Positions 11,073 to 22,650 of a stretch of 64,000 nucleotides of DNA are shown here, piece after piece. Position 1 is the first letter of the stretch; the number at the start of each line of letters is the position of its first letter. The position numbers and the translations under genes were made by a program. The DNA lies in assembly GCF_963576675.1 (NCBI RefSeq), contig NC_088917.1:13296001-13360000 (forward strand), in the 5' to 3' direction. Below the pieces are notes generated by a model. That model saw only the letters and a list, made by a program, of their open reading frames with translations. It ran no database searches and had not been told where the DNA came from. This DNA is from Euphorbia lathyris. Taxonomy: Eukaryota > Streptophyta > Magnoliopsida > Malpighiales > Euphorbiaceae.

Positions 11073-14040
11073 CTAATGCTGCGGCTCAGTATCGGTAGAA
11101 ATGACAAAATTCTGCAGCTCCTTCATCAGATTCTCACGGTGGTACTTGGAATGACATAGGACTTCCCACACCGTAGACTTAGCTTGTGTTTTCTTCAACT
11201 GCTCGAGGACTTGGTCATCTGGCTTAGGAGCCGATCCTTCCCCTATTTCTGTCTCAACCATGGGTGCCTTCCATTCGGCCACCCGACCTGATCTTGTCAT
11301 AACGGCGATCTCCAGCTCATCATCAGATTCATCCCAAATATTGATAGGAATTCTCCGATCAGCATCCTCCTCCTCCGAGGAACTTTGCCAAATGTCCACA
11401 ACCATCAGATCCATTACGTGAGGGACATTTGAATTCAAATACAAGGGATCCGCTGATCCATACACAGCCCAGCCTATCAAATCATCATAGTCCCTGAGGG
11501 ACACTCTGTTCATCCTTCTTGCCGCCATCGGAATTGCGCCTCTTTGTATGCACATGAGCTGCACCTTATCACTCATCGTCTCTTGACACTGCTCGTAGTG
11601 GTACCTCCACCTCCTAGCGTAATCCACAAACGGTTCCTCGGGGAATTGCTTGATCCTATCCAGATCTTCCAGGGATCCCGTCCATGGAACATACATTTCA
11701 TACCTCGACACAAACGCATCCCGCAGAGGTATCCAATGACCCATTTCTTCCTCTGATAGGCCTTGGTGCCACAACAAGGCTTCTCCCATGAGAGTTTTCG
11801 GGAAGTGTTCATGTAACTCACATTGAGGGAACCCGGCGTCATACATATGGTTGCGGAATAACTTTGCGTGTTCAGCGGGATCCCGGTATCCACCATACTT
11901 GGGCATTGCTAACACTGCTTCAGGCGTCTCGTAAGAGGGCGAGTCGGGTGTTTGCTCCGCAAGCATCCACACTGTATATTCCTTAATGAACCTCTTGGTC
12001 ATTGCGGCCCAATCGCACTTGATACGCATTGGGAGAGACATATACCACATTAGCGGCTCCCCCATCAGTGAATTGCAAAACAGACTGGTGATCTCTTCTT
12101 CCTTAAAACCCAACGGTCCCATGGCCGACAAGTAGAAGTGAAAGTGCTCCATTGGATCCTTGTTGCCGTTGTATTTACTGACAGCTGGCAACGGACGCTT
12201 AATGGGCCCAATTTGCAGCGCAAAACACTCTGCGGTCCTATCCTTAGCTTTCTTGTACTTCTCTAGGAATAAATCGGACAACTGTTCCCAATCATGCTTG
12301 CAGGAGTCAGGCAATGAGTGGAACCACCCCAAAGGCTCGCCTATTAACGAATGGTGGAACCACTGAGCAATCTCTTCCACCCCAAAGGATTCAACAAACA
12401 TATCATGCATATACTCACGCAAGTGCACATCGGGATTCTCTCCTCCACTAAATAGACTCAATTCTGGCACAATAGCTCGAGACGACCCTTCCCCGGTCTC
12501 TTCAGTACTATCTTCATCATACGGTGCTCCGCCGTCTAACCCTTCATCCATCGGTTCACCCTCCTACTCCTTGCCAAGGAAGTACACGTATAAACCATTT
12601 CCAACATTACTCTTCTCATCGGAGTCCAACAACTCCTCTTCATCTTCCGAGCCTAGACCCGATCATGCTCACCCTATGGTTAGGCAATGGATTACGCCTA
12701 GTGGAAGGGTTCGCTGACGAAGGATCAGCTATCTTCTTTTCCTCAATCAAATCCTGAATCTCGTGTTTCAGTCTCTCGCAGTTCTCAATAGTGTGCCCAT
12801 AATTACTGTGGAACTCGCAGTATCCCCTAGCTTGTATCTACGGAGTAGGCGGTGCTTTGCTATAAGGAGTGAGGGCTTTCAACAATCCCTTTTTCTGCAA
12901 TCGTTTGAAAACTTTTGCGTAGGTCTGATCAAACTTGGCGAACTGCCTCTTCTCGATGGCATTAAGATCAAGCACTTTCACTACGACCGATTCTGTACTC
13001 GCGCTTGGCCCTCCGGCACTATATCCAGACTTTGTCCACTTGGTATAAGCTTTCTTCGGCTCTCCGTCCCCTTCGACTGTCAAGGCGCAGCTATACATCT
13101 GATTAAAATTGGTAAAAGGCATATACCGCAGCTCATTCTTAATATATGGCAACGTGTTGCCAATTACCATTCGGATCTGATCCTGCTCAAGCGGCTTTTG
13201 CTTCATAACCGCCGCCTTGGCTCTCCACCTCCTCACAAAATCGGAAAAAGACTCACCAGTTTGTTGCTTAGTGCTTTCCAGCTCCTTTAGAGTAACCTCA
13301 AGCATAGTGTTGAAACTATACTGAGCGATAAATGATTTTGCCAACTCTTTCCAATCTCTCTTTGTCACCAACGGCAATGCGTGAAACCACACGAGGGCAG
13401 CTCCCTCCAGATAGGTATTAAATAGTCCCAGGACTTGATCCTCAGTCAGGATCGTGTGCTTCATTACTGCAACATACTGATTCATGTGAGCCGTAGGATC
13501 CCCCGTTCCATCGAACTTCTTCATGTCAGGGAGCCGAAACTTCAAAGGCAAAGCAGTTGCCGACAAACAATTCTTCAAATTATAAAAGTCCTAACTTCCG
13601 GAGCTTCCCCCACACAGATCTTGCACCTCCTGAGTAATGTGCTGCTTCCATTCCTCTTCCTTAGCTTTCTCCTTCTCAAGCTGTTTCTGGATGTAATCCT
13701 GATAGTCATCCTCGTTCCCGAAGCGGGGACTAGTGTTCACCTCATTCTCAGCGCGCTTACTACCACTCTTGTTATCCTTCAACGCCAGCTCAGCTAGCTG
13801 GGCCAAAATTGCGGCCAACTGATCATTAATGTTGTTCACAGAGTTTTCTAATTCGGCCACCTTTTCGTCGGTCGCAGACATACTGGCAGAAGACTGAGTA
13901 TACTCGGACGAAGGTGATTCAGAAGCCACAACTGCCGATTCGGAACTGTCAATCTGTAGCTGATCAAACTGCCTGACTAGCCGGTTACTCTCGCGAAACC
14001 ACAACCGCTTAATGATGAAGTCTGCATGAACGGCATCCAT
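11073..14040 (-). pseudogene. gag: gypsy gag with N-terminal coiled coil, capsid, zinc knuckle and three extra capsid-like modules; three stops, one frameshift
   Basis: Starting at ATG 14040, the first 149 residues are polar and coiled-coil-like. An in-frame TAG (13591-13593) follows. The next segment has a canonical retrotransposon gag domain (FDGTGDPTAH...LVWFHALP...W..LA..FIAQY, 13524-13312) and its C-terminal half (GESFSDFVRRW). A second in-frame TAG (12838-12840) precedes a CX2HX4HX4C-type zinc knuckle (YCEFHSNYGHTIENC). A frameshift lies near 12650, where a TGA at 12640-12642 closes the original frame. A third TAG lies at 12564-12566. The final 492-residue frame (ATG 12551) holds three more copies of the same 71-residue module at 12461-12249, 12182-11970 and 11906-11694; only the last is followed by a C-terminal half. 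gag ends at TAG 11073. Gag forms the particle that packages element RNA. Confidence 0.9.
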
Positions 14041-15946
14041 TAGTATGTATGCATGATTTTATATGCATGATTCGTGGTGTGTGCGTTTATTTATTTACGG
14101 ATATATAAGATAAGAAGAACAAACGTCAGTCTAATTACACGTATCACATCATCTCTCTTCCACCCTTATTCCTCCACGCACTCGATGGTCCAAGTCTCTT
14201 TCTTAGGATTTTGGTTTAGGGCTCACATTGCGGTCCAAGGGACGCGTGATGCCGTCGATTATTGCGGAAAAAGTAAATCATCCATCAGATAATACAGTTT
14301 GTTTTGACATATCAACGTTTAGTGACTAAGATATCGACCAAATTGGATTGTCCTTTCGGAGTAACTCGTCCCTCGTTATTTTACGAGATGCATCAGTTCT
14401 GGTTTTGACACCCTTTGAACGCATCTCGGGTTTTAGATGGGGTACGAGTTATTCTTCTGGTTCAATCGTTCGTTATAGACAACGACTCGTTCCCTTTTAT
14501 TCGCGTGGGTTCGTGTCTCGATTTTTGGATTACGACGGGATCTTTTGGATCTATCGAGAGACGTAACCACGTGTTTTTAGTGATGAAATCACTTTTTATT
14601 TTAGGGAACGGACTCATCGCGTAACGTGTTTGTTTTTTAGCGTCAAGAATCCGTTTGCTCATTTTTGCTACGTGAAAAGACGGCGAGTCTTATTTGAGCG
14701 TACGGCAATCTTTCGGCTAGCAACAAGTTTTCATCTCTTCCCATCTACGGGATATATCATCCTAGCGTGGTTATAGAAAATCAACGTTTCGTTGAATCGC
14801 ATGCTTATTCGAAGCAGGGATATTACCGTTCTTTTTCATTTAGGCATGAGTCAAGCAAACACGCAGATCGGGCCATACTTCTTGTAGTTTTGGTAACGGT
14901 CGAAATGATCGAGCCATTAGTCAAACCCACAATCTCGTCCATATGGTATGATAATGCGTTTTTTTAGCTTAATTCGGCTTCGTGATTTTAAACGGCGTAT
15001 ACACTGGCTCGAGGCACGTATTTAACAGCGTTGGTTCATTTCCTTTAACTACCCTCGGGATGGATATATATCATAGATACAGAATGATTTTGGTCATTTT
15101 TATCTTTTCATTTTATTAGTCACTTTTGCGGATACATCCATTTCTCTTTAGAATAACACAAGGCATAACGTAAGAGCTCGTCTTTTATTCAGAAGGGACG
15201 GGCCATGTTTGCAAAACTCTTTACGTTACAACGGGGTCGGTCAAAATAGAAATGTTCTTTGTTTTCGTTTTGTCATAATTTCGCTTTATCCCAACGTATT
15301 TAAAGAATGTGAATAACGGCTATCATTAATATAATCTTTTGAATCGAGATATAATTATCCTTAATATCAAAACGATTTGTACTAATATGTGCTTACGTCA
15401 TAACGTATTTCCTGAACATGTGCCTTCTTCGGGACACGGAAAGGGACCAGGCGGGTCGCACAAGTCCATTCATACGAGATGACTAAGTCGTCTTTAGTTC
15501 GCATTGTTTCGATGTTTTGGGGTAGTTTGTATATCGATTTAAGAGTATATATTAACGCATCGCTTCATTTCCTTTACATATTTTAGGATTAGACACGTAT
15601 CATGGCAATTTGAAAACACGAACTGATTCATTTATCACATCAAAAATAGTATCGGGTAATCCTATGGCAACTTCTAAGGCTACTATATGCTGACACGGCT
15701 GATCGCGGGACCTTACAGGACCACACAAATTCGCCCCTAACAAATGGATGGGGACCCTTTGGCGCCTTACTGTAAGGGGGAACTTACACTAGCCTCTTTC
15801 GAGCGACGAATGGACTCTCGCTAGAGGTTTCACGGAAATTACCCAAAAGGTTTGCAATAATGCTTATGAATGCATACGAAAAGAAATAATACGATCTGTC
15901 CCCGTTAAGGGCTTAATACACGCCTTCCGGAATCAAATTTCTCGCT
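14041..15946 (-). other. gypsy 5' leader, non-coding
   Basis: About 1.9 kb lies between the primer-binding site and the gag ATG. I find no convincing coding region; the few short frames lack recognisable motifs. Long untranslated leaders are usual for Tat-lineage elements and presumably hold the packaging signal. Confidence 0.7.
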
Positions 15947-15964
15947 TCCCCAGCAGAGTCGCCA
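15947..15964 (-). other. primer-binding site of gypsy element
   Basis: TGGCGACTCTGCTGGGGA on the minus strand begins two bases after the 5' LTR and starts with TGG, the complement of a tRNA CCA end. I did not verify which tRNA it matches. Confidence 0.75.
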
Positions 15965-18168
15965 CTTGTTAGACAAGGTGCCGACGGCCTCGCCCGGGAG
16001 GACCGGGGGGTGGATACCTCATGGCGACGTAAGCGGTGATTGGCGCCGAAAGCAACCAATCGTGGAATCAAGCTGCTCGGCAGGACCGGAGCTTGGAGTA
16101 TGGAAGAGTCGCCACCCACGAATGGGAAAATGAACACCGATCCCTTGCGGGAGACCGGTGAGGGTTCGAGAAACTTAGGTACGAGCCGAGAAGGCTAGCT
16201 CCTTTCCGGAGAAAGGCTACTAGGCACCCCGACATCGCCCGGTTATGAACCACCGGCCTCCTACTCAGCGTGTTAGGCAATAACGGACTAATCGCATATT
16301 TCTTTAAGTTTAAAATTCATTTAAAACCTTTTCTTTCTCATTTTGAAAACCGTTTTGAGCATGTCATTAAAAGCCATTTTAGTAAAGAATCACCCATTTT
16401 GCATAAATTTAAAGTATATAGGAGAGAGAGGGGGAGAAGAAAGAATTGATTTATTCACAGTGTGATTTAGGCTTTATGTCGTATATTACATCTACGCTAA
16501 TCTCACTTCCAAAAAAACGAGTTTATTTACATGGTTCGTACCTTAATCGCCGTTGAAACGATTTAGGTATGTTTCAAAACCCCGTTAATGATGTTCCCTC
16601 GAATCGCCGTTGGAACGACTCGAGTGTTTGAAAACGTTGAGCAAACAGTTTTAATCTAAAAAACGTGATTAAGCATACAAGTCAATTTATTTTGTACAAA
16701 ACCATTTAATTAGGAAAACAATTCAAAACTTCATTATTTACAATGAAACAATTTTAATTACAATGTTCGCTTAATCCGTCGTTGGAACGAATTAAGGTTT
16801 TAAAACGTGATGTTTTGGAAACGGTTTGAAAATGACAAAAAAACGTTATTTACACTTTAAGAATATCTAGAAAAGCTTTTAATTTAAACAAACAACTTGA
16901 AATCTCTTTTTGTCTTTTATTTTTCCCTTTTTACTCAATTAGCCCTTACTTGAACGTCATTACAATGGTTAACAAATCAAGGCCAATTTTTCCCAATCAA
17001 ATATATTTAAAATATATACATATATACAAAAATAAAATAAAAAATACATATATATACATAGTTTTTTCTAAAAATAAGGATATATCTATAGATAAAAATG
17101 GGTAAGAAATACTATATGATATAATAAAGAAAATGAGAAAGAATACTAAATATAATACATTTTTTATTCTAGTTAAAGCTATGTAAAAATAATGGGCAAA
17201 AATCCCAAAATAAGAGAATATCATTTATCCCAAAATGGTTTCACCTAATAATAGCTAATATAACCCAAACAACCCAAAAACTATATATATATACATATAT
17301 TACTTTATAACATTAAATCCAAACAAATTAAATTTCAACATGAAATAAATAGCTATATAATACATAATTAATAGTTATAGGGCTTAAAAATAATTTTTAT
17401 AAACATATTACATAATTAAATATATATGTACACAAGTATAAATATAAAAAAGTTGAGAAAAGAGGGTTAAAAGGGTGATTTTCGGATTCCAGCAGATTAC
17501 CGATGGAAAATCTGTCGCTAACCTGCTGTTAGTGACAGAAATGACAGAATATCACAACAGTCCCTATACTTTCCAGATTTATTCAAATGCTTTAGATTAG
17601 ATCTATTCTATCGTTTTGGACCTCCGAACTACCAAAATAGGATCATAGTCTATAACGGAAACTCTTAAAACGACGTTTTATTTTTAAAACGTTAATTAGA
17701 AAGGCTTTTCTAAAATCTATACGTATACAACGTCGGAATTCCCGAACTACCCTCAAACGGGATCACGGTTCATATTGGGATGTTAAGACGAGGTTTTTTT
17801 ATTTCAAAACCCAAATAAACGTTTATTTAATACGAGACGAGAATTAAATAAATACGGGAAAGTAAATAAACGTGATAAATAAATAAATAAAAACTAACAA
17901 TAAAAATAAATGAACAAAATAAATAAAATAATTAAAATAAATGACACGAGTCTAGTCCTCGGATAATACCTCAAGATCGGTATTGACAGTTGAAGTCGGT
18001 TGATTCCACGAATCGTGATTTTCCGGTGTTTTTGGTAAAATATTTAACTTTGGAAAATTTGGATTTTTTAGGAAAAAAATGTTTTTCCCAAAAAAAATCA
18101 CTCTCTCTCTCTAAAAATTTCCTCAGAGTGAGAAAGCTCTCCAAAAGTCCCTCCCCTTCCAATGCATG

Positions 18169-18199
18169 GGGATCCGTGCCTATAAAAGGCACGGATCCC
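18169..18199 (+). promoter_or_regulatory. LTR hairpin with TATAAAA loop inverted relative to the partner LTR
   Basis: The same perfect 12-bp arms as at 1724-1754 are present, but the 7-base loop (18181-18187) reads TATAAAA on the plus strand, exactly the reverse complement of the other copy. In this 5' LTR the TATA box therefore points away from gag-pol. Confidence 0.75.
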
Positions 18200-18225
18200 A
18201 AAAAAAATTTAGTCGTAGCCCGAAG

Positions 18226-18605
18226 GGCGTCGGGCTACGCCCAAAAATTTTGGGCCTACGCCCAAAATGGTTGGGTGGATGCCCAACTAGTGTTGGGCGA
18301 ACGCCCAACTTCTGTTGGGCGTACGCCCAACCTCTGTTGGGCACGCGCCCAACGCCCAACGTCTGTTGGGCGTCCGCCCGACGGATGTTGGGCGCACGCC
18401 CAACGTTGGTTCGGCGCGCGCGCCCCGCTGCCGCTGGGCGTGCGTCCCGCGCTGCTGGGCGCGCGTCCAACTGCCGTCGGGCGCGCGTCCAACTGCCGTC
18501 GGGCGCGCGTCCAACTGCCGTCGGGCGCGCGTCCAACTGCCGTCGGGCGCGCGTCCAACTGCCGTCGGGCGCGCGTCGGCTGCTGCTAGGCGCTCGCCCA
18601 ACGTC
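18226..18605. repeat. GC-rich dyad array in LTR U3
   Basis: First comes a run of imperfect palindromes around TTGGGCGTACGCCCAA (a perfect 18-base palindrome at 18314-18331). Then four perfect 22-bp copies of CGTCGGGCGCGCGTCCAACTGC lie at 18475-18562, flanked by degenerate ones. The array sits just upstream of the TATA hairpin. Several long open frames in both strands here are artefacts of the repeat. Almost all of it is missing from the 3' LTR (around 1770-1820). Confidence 0.9.
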
Positions 18606-18759
18606 GCTGAGCACCCGCGAGCCGTCCACTCGACGACCGCAACCCCTACAGATCCTCTCGTGATTTTTATTATTATTTTTGCTTTAAATTATCGGAACCA
18701 ACCGCTTCAACCGTCTTGTTATGGGTTTTCGTCACTGGTCCTCCGACTCGGTGTCTACA

Positions 18760-19236
18760 CTAGTATAGGGCACGGAACTCTCACTCTCCCCGTTTCGACT
18801 TCTCCATGAAATACTCCGGTTCATCCATACAGGAGAAGCATATCGCACTTTCTTGTCCAGCTCATGATCATCCCTCGGGGGACAATACACATAAGGATGA
18901 GGCATCGCCGAGATAGCTTTCTAGACCTCAAGCACCTTAGCAGAATCCACGACATCCCGAAGCGACATCACACGAAACCAAGAGTAAACAGACGACTAGA
19001 AATACGAGCACTCGAAGCAAGAACGCCACATGAACGAAAAAAAACAAGCAAAAAACGACTCCTATTTATAGCAAAACGGGACAAGACTTGAAAAACACAT
19101 CATACAAGCTCAAATCAAATCAAAGTGCAAAATGATGATCACATTAAACTGCCAAAAGATCCACAAAGATACCAACCGTACATAAATTATTACATCTTTG
19201 AAATTATAAAACAAAAGCACTTGATAACAGTCTCAA
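18760..19236. other. flank of the gypsy insertion, 3' region of the next minus-strand gene
   Basis: No coding region recognised. It starts at the putative target-site copy CTAGT and leads into the 3' UTR of the gene at 19237-21815. Confidence 0.5.
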
Positions 19237-21815
19237 TCATTTCTTTTTGAATCGACCGCAGAACTCTACGGCTTTCGCCTGGGCCGCCTTATCATACACA
19301 TTCGGAGAGAATATGACCTCCGGAGGCACATCATTCCCGGCGGAGTGAGCAGCCGCAATGATCATCATCCTATCCATCTTGATCAGCTTCTCCTCGCGCT
19401 GACCCGAAAGGGCACGTAGCTCGCTAGCCTCCTTCCGAGCAACTTCTAGCTCTCGCTTAAGCTTCTCATTCTCCTCGGACAACACGTCGGCTTGCTTGGC
19501 TCTCTCGTCAATTTTCTCCTTCGTTCGGCGAGTCCATAGGGTGGAAAACTGGAGCATAACTCTGTAAGAGCGAAGTTTCTCCACATCAAGTTTCAATTTT
19601 TTTGCCAGCTCCACTCTGCCTCCCGTCTCCACTTTTAGCTTCTCGGCCAGCACAGCAATCTTGCCCTCTCGGTGCTCCAACAGCTCCCCGGCGGTGGCTA
19701 TTTTCCCATTCGCCGTTTCCAGCTCCTTCACCGCGTTCCGCAGGCCTTGCTCCATATCCCGGAACAGGTTCTCGTCATTCACACACATGTCAAAGACAGT
19801 GTTAGCATTTTGAATAGCCTGCATACAAATCGCACAACTCAGTACACAGTTGTTAGAAACAAACTTAGGCGAGAAGATTGAGAGAGCTTACCACACCAAG
19901 CGCCGATAGGGTCTCCACGCCAAGGTTCATCTTGGTCACACCATCCATTCGGGCAACTTCGCCGGGCACCTTAGCTACACGAGCCATCGTCCGAGCAAGG
20001 TCAGACGACGCCATATCAGAGTGAACCGACAAGCCCATAACATATTCCCGGAACTTGGCAATCTTGACATCCATTATTTTCATCATCTCCGGATGATCGC
20101 CGACGCGATCCATCATCCCCGCTCCGAGATCGGACCCACCTTCGGTACACGCTCGTTTAGAGCCGTCGTTTTCCCCACCGATATAACCTCCAGCACGTAC
20201 CTTGTCGCTCTTCATCCCAGCAACGGCCTTACCCTTATCTTTCTTTCGTTTTCGGGTACCTGAAGCTGATTCTCAACCTGTTCCTCTTTGACAGCCATCA
20301 CCTCCGTAGTTTGCTCGGCCTCCTTCTCCACCACGGGCATCCCCTGTGGAATGTCACCAGCAGCGTCAAGGTCCTCATGCGTCGAGAGCACGACCCCCAT
20401 GCTCTGAACCACCTGGTTCACATCTTCAAGCGAAGAAAACGACGACAGGGATCCGGAAGCAACAGCAAAAGCTTCCTCCGCAGTGTCGAGGCCAACACCG
20501 AACTCATTTGGATCAAAATCCATGCTGACACGGGGATCTCCTGGACCTGCATGACAAGAAAGAATAGAAAATTTAGACCACATAAAATATATAGTAACAA
20601 CAGCACATCGGACGAAAGGAACAAAACCTACAACCCCGACCCCTCACCTACAACAACGACGTTCACGGAAATCGCTTCTAGTTCCGCCAACTCTCCGGCT
20701 TTGAAGTTGTACCCACGTTTCCACTTCTCAAAGTCTGTGGCTGTCCATCCGGATAACTGAGCCATTCGCCATTGGTTCCAAATATAGTACCCGGCGGCTA
20801 GGAAGTGTCGCACAAGCTCATCGACGTCTTGCTTACGATCTTTATCTGTCGGAAGACCCTTTAAGTATGACACGAGCTGCTCCTCAAAAGGAAACTTTTC
20901 TCGAGACTTCAGCCAACGACTGGAATCCATGGGCTCCTCGTTCCACACTACTCGAAAAGGGAAGTCACTATCCAGTTTTCGCACCAAAAAGTAACGGTGC
21001 CTATATTCATAAACTTTGTCCTTCAACCCGCCAATCACCTTGAACTTTTGATGCGAGAAGGTAACATGTTGAGATCGGGGCCCCTTATTTGGCCGAAAGA
21101 ACTCGCAGAGTACCAACCCAGTCGTCCGATATCCAGCCGATCGACATAGCGAGTAGAAGGCCACCATCATCCTCCACCCGTTCGGATGGATCTGACTAGG
21201 GCATAGATCATACTCCTTTAGAACCTCCACGAAAAAGGGAAGTAGGGGCAACCGCATCCCCGATTCAAACTGCTCCTTGTAAACAATGAGCTCGTTCGCG
21301 CCGTCCGCATGATGAGCACGTATGTCTTCTCCGAGCACAACTAACTCGTAGGGCTTCCCCAATCGATACACCACGGAAATAGCGGCTGAATCCGCAGCAA
21401 CAATAATGCTGTGTGCATCTTCGACCGAAAAAGATTCCGGTCTTTTTGGCCGCTCCACTCCCTCAAACCGATGACCATCAACACTAGTGACCCCCGCGGC
21501 ACGCGTCCATACCCTCTGGCGCATTTCCTCATAAATCGAGGCCTGGGGATGCTCTTCGGTAATCAAGCCCTCTGGTACTACAACCACTACCTCAAGAACT
21601 CCGGCAGCAACTCCTCCTAACGGTCGCTCGACACTAGGCGGCGCGCGCTCTACGATTTTCTTCCTCTTTCTCGCAGCAGAAGCACTCTCCTCTCCCGTGA
21701 TCACCCGCCTTTTTCATTTTACGACCCGCGTTCGCGAGGCGTCACGCAGCGTAAAATCACCCGGTGTCACTAGCGGCAATCTTCTTAGGGCTCCCCGTGA
21801 AGAACCCTCTGACAT
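19237..21815 (-). pseudogene. spliced gene for a putative gypsy-type transposon (PF04195-like) protein with C-terminal coiled coil
   Basis: On the minus strand an ATG at 21815 opens a basic N-terminus, broken by an in-frame TGA at 21714-21716 (a CGA to TGA change would fit a KRKRR-type nuclear signal). The frame then continues to 20648 with the family's core: GMRLPLLPFFVEVLKEYDL, HPNGWRMMVAFYSLC and FSHQKFKVIGGLKDKVY. A clean GT-AG intron (20647-20547, phase 1) joins to 20546. The acidic segment to about 20260 and the segment starting with basic RKRKKDKGK (to 19892) are in different frames, so a frameshift or undetected splice lies near 20255. Another GT-AG intron (19891-19819) joins to the last exon, a coiled coil ending at 19237. 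Similar proteins occur as extra ORFs in large plant gypsy elements. The molecular role is unknown. Upstream exons near 21850-21984 are possible. Confidence 0.7.
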
Positions 21816-22373
21816 ACTCCCCCTCCCTAGAAAAAACAACTAAACAAAAGAGTGAAAGATAGGAGAAATGAGAGGTACGACTGACCTCGTAAAGGTTACG
21901 ACAAATGTCGTAAAGAATGTTCAGCAGAGCTCCGTCAACTAATATGCCCGGTGCCCAGCAAGCGCGACTAAAATGGCAGAGCACCGACGGAGCGATCGGC
22001 AGGAAACAGCGGCTTCAAAGGTAAAACGAGACGGTCCAAAACACGCAAAGGGAAGAAATTCTGACGAAATAAACCGAAAAAGAGGGTTTCCCCTTGCACT
22101 TTATAGCCAGCCAAAAATGGAGGCGCAGGCAACGCACGGCTTTCAAAGCTCTTTATTTTACGATGCATGCAGGAGCATTTAATGAAGGGGCAATAAATGG
22201 CGCACTAAAACCCACAAGCGCATGCATCAATCTGAAAGGTATCTATGACGAGATCGAGCATCTTTCACCCAGCTGTCCACCACTCGTTAAAAAGAGAATA
22301 ATCCTATTAAACCCGCGTCTCCTCGCATGCAATACTCGGCTAACCTCGCCGAGGGGGACTACTTGATTCGGAA
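21816..22373. other. interval between PF04195-like gene and LTR-like promoter
   Basis: No firm gene. On the minus strand a possible extra upstream exon (about 21984-21898, ending before a GT at 21897) and an acceptor near 21830 can be read, but the phase is uncertain. Confidence 0.35.
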
Positions 22374-22650
22374 TATCACTTAGGCCTAGGAGGCCCAACA
22401 ATGTCCGACCAGCGAATGAGCCAGGACAACATGAGGCCCACAGGCCCAGGTCAGTCCGCTATAAATATGCCAGTAAAAGGAGAAGAAAAGATCGGGTAAC
22501 TAACTTCCTACCTCATTCACATTTGATTACTAAGCTCTCTTGAACCACTAACTGTCTTGATCTTCGGAGTGTCCGCAGGGACCGATCCCCGCGCAAAGCT
22601 GATCCCCGAAGAAGCCAGACCAGCCCGACGAAGATCCAGATCACTGTTCC
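22374..22650 (+). repeat. LTR-like promoter and R/U5 fragment of another retroelement
   Basis: CTATAAATATGCC (TATA at 22460-22467) is followed by a CT-rich leader and by CTTCGGAGTGTCCGCAGGGACC, which resembles the R/U5 end of many plant gypsy LTRs. No partner copy is in the window, so the boundaries are not proven. The neighbouring gene on the minus strand is antisense to it, mirroring the PMD gene and 3' LTR arrangement at 1-6228. Confidence 0.5.

Larger units (their letters stand above)
15967..18759 (-). repeat. 5' LTR of Tat-lineage gypsy element, complete
   Basis: The plus strand opens with TGTTAGACA and closes with TGTCTACA. It is 2793 bp long and adjoins the primer-binding site at its low-coordinate end. 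Transcription would run toward lower coordinates. The flanking base run at 18760 is CTAGT, one half of the expected 5-bp target duplication; the other half lies outside the window. The TATA-like hairpin at 18169-18199 places U3 at about 0.6 kb. Confidence 0.95.

Noticed and set aside
12564..13593. Programmed read-through of gag, because all three in-frame premature stops are TAG
   Set aside because: A frameshift lies in the same region and nothing marks a recoding signal. Three identical stops can arise by chance; comparison with sibling copies would decide.
18226..18605. Palindromic repeats that superficially resemble a CRISPR array
   Set aside because: There are no unique spacers of constant length and no cas genes; the setting is a plant LTR.
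17990..18663. Long open frames (100-199 codons) on both strands in the 5' LTR
   Set aside because: They are translations of the GC-rich 22-bp and palindromic repeats in several frames at once, and they have no counterpart in the 3' LTR.
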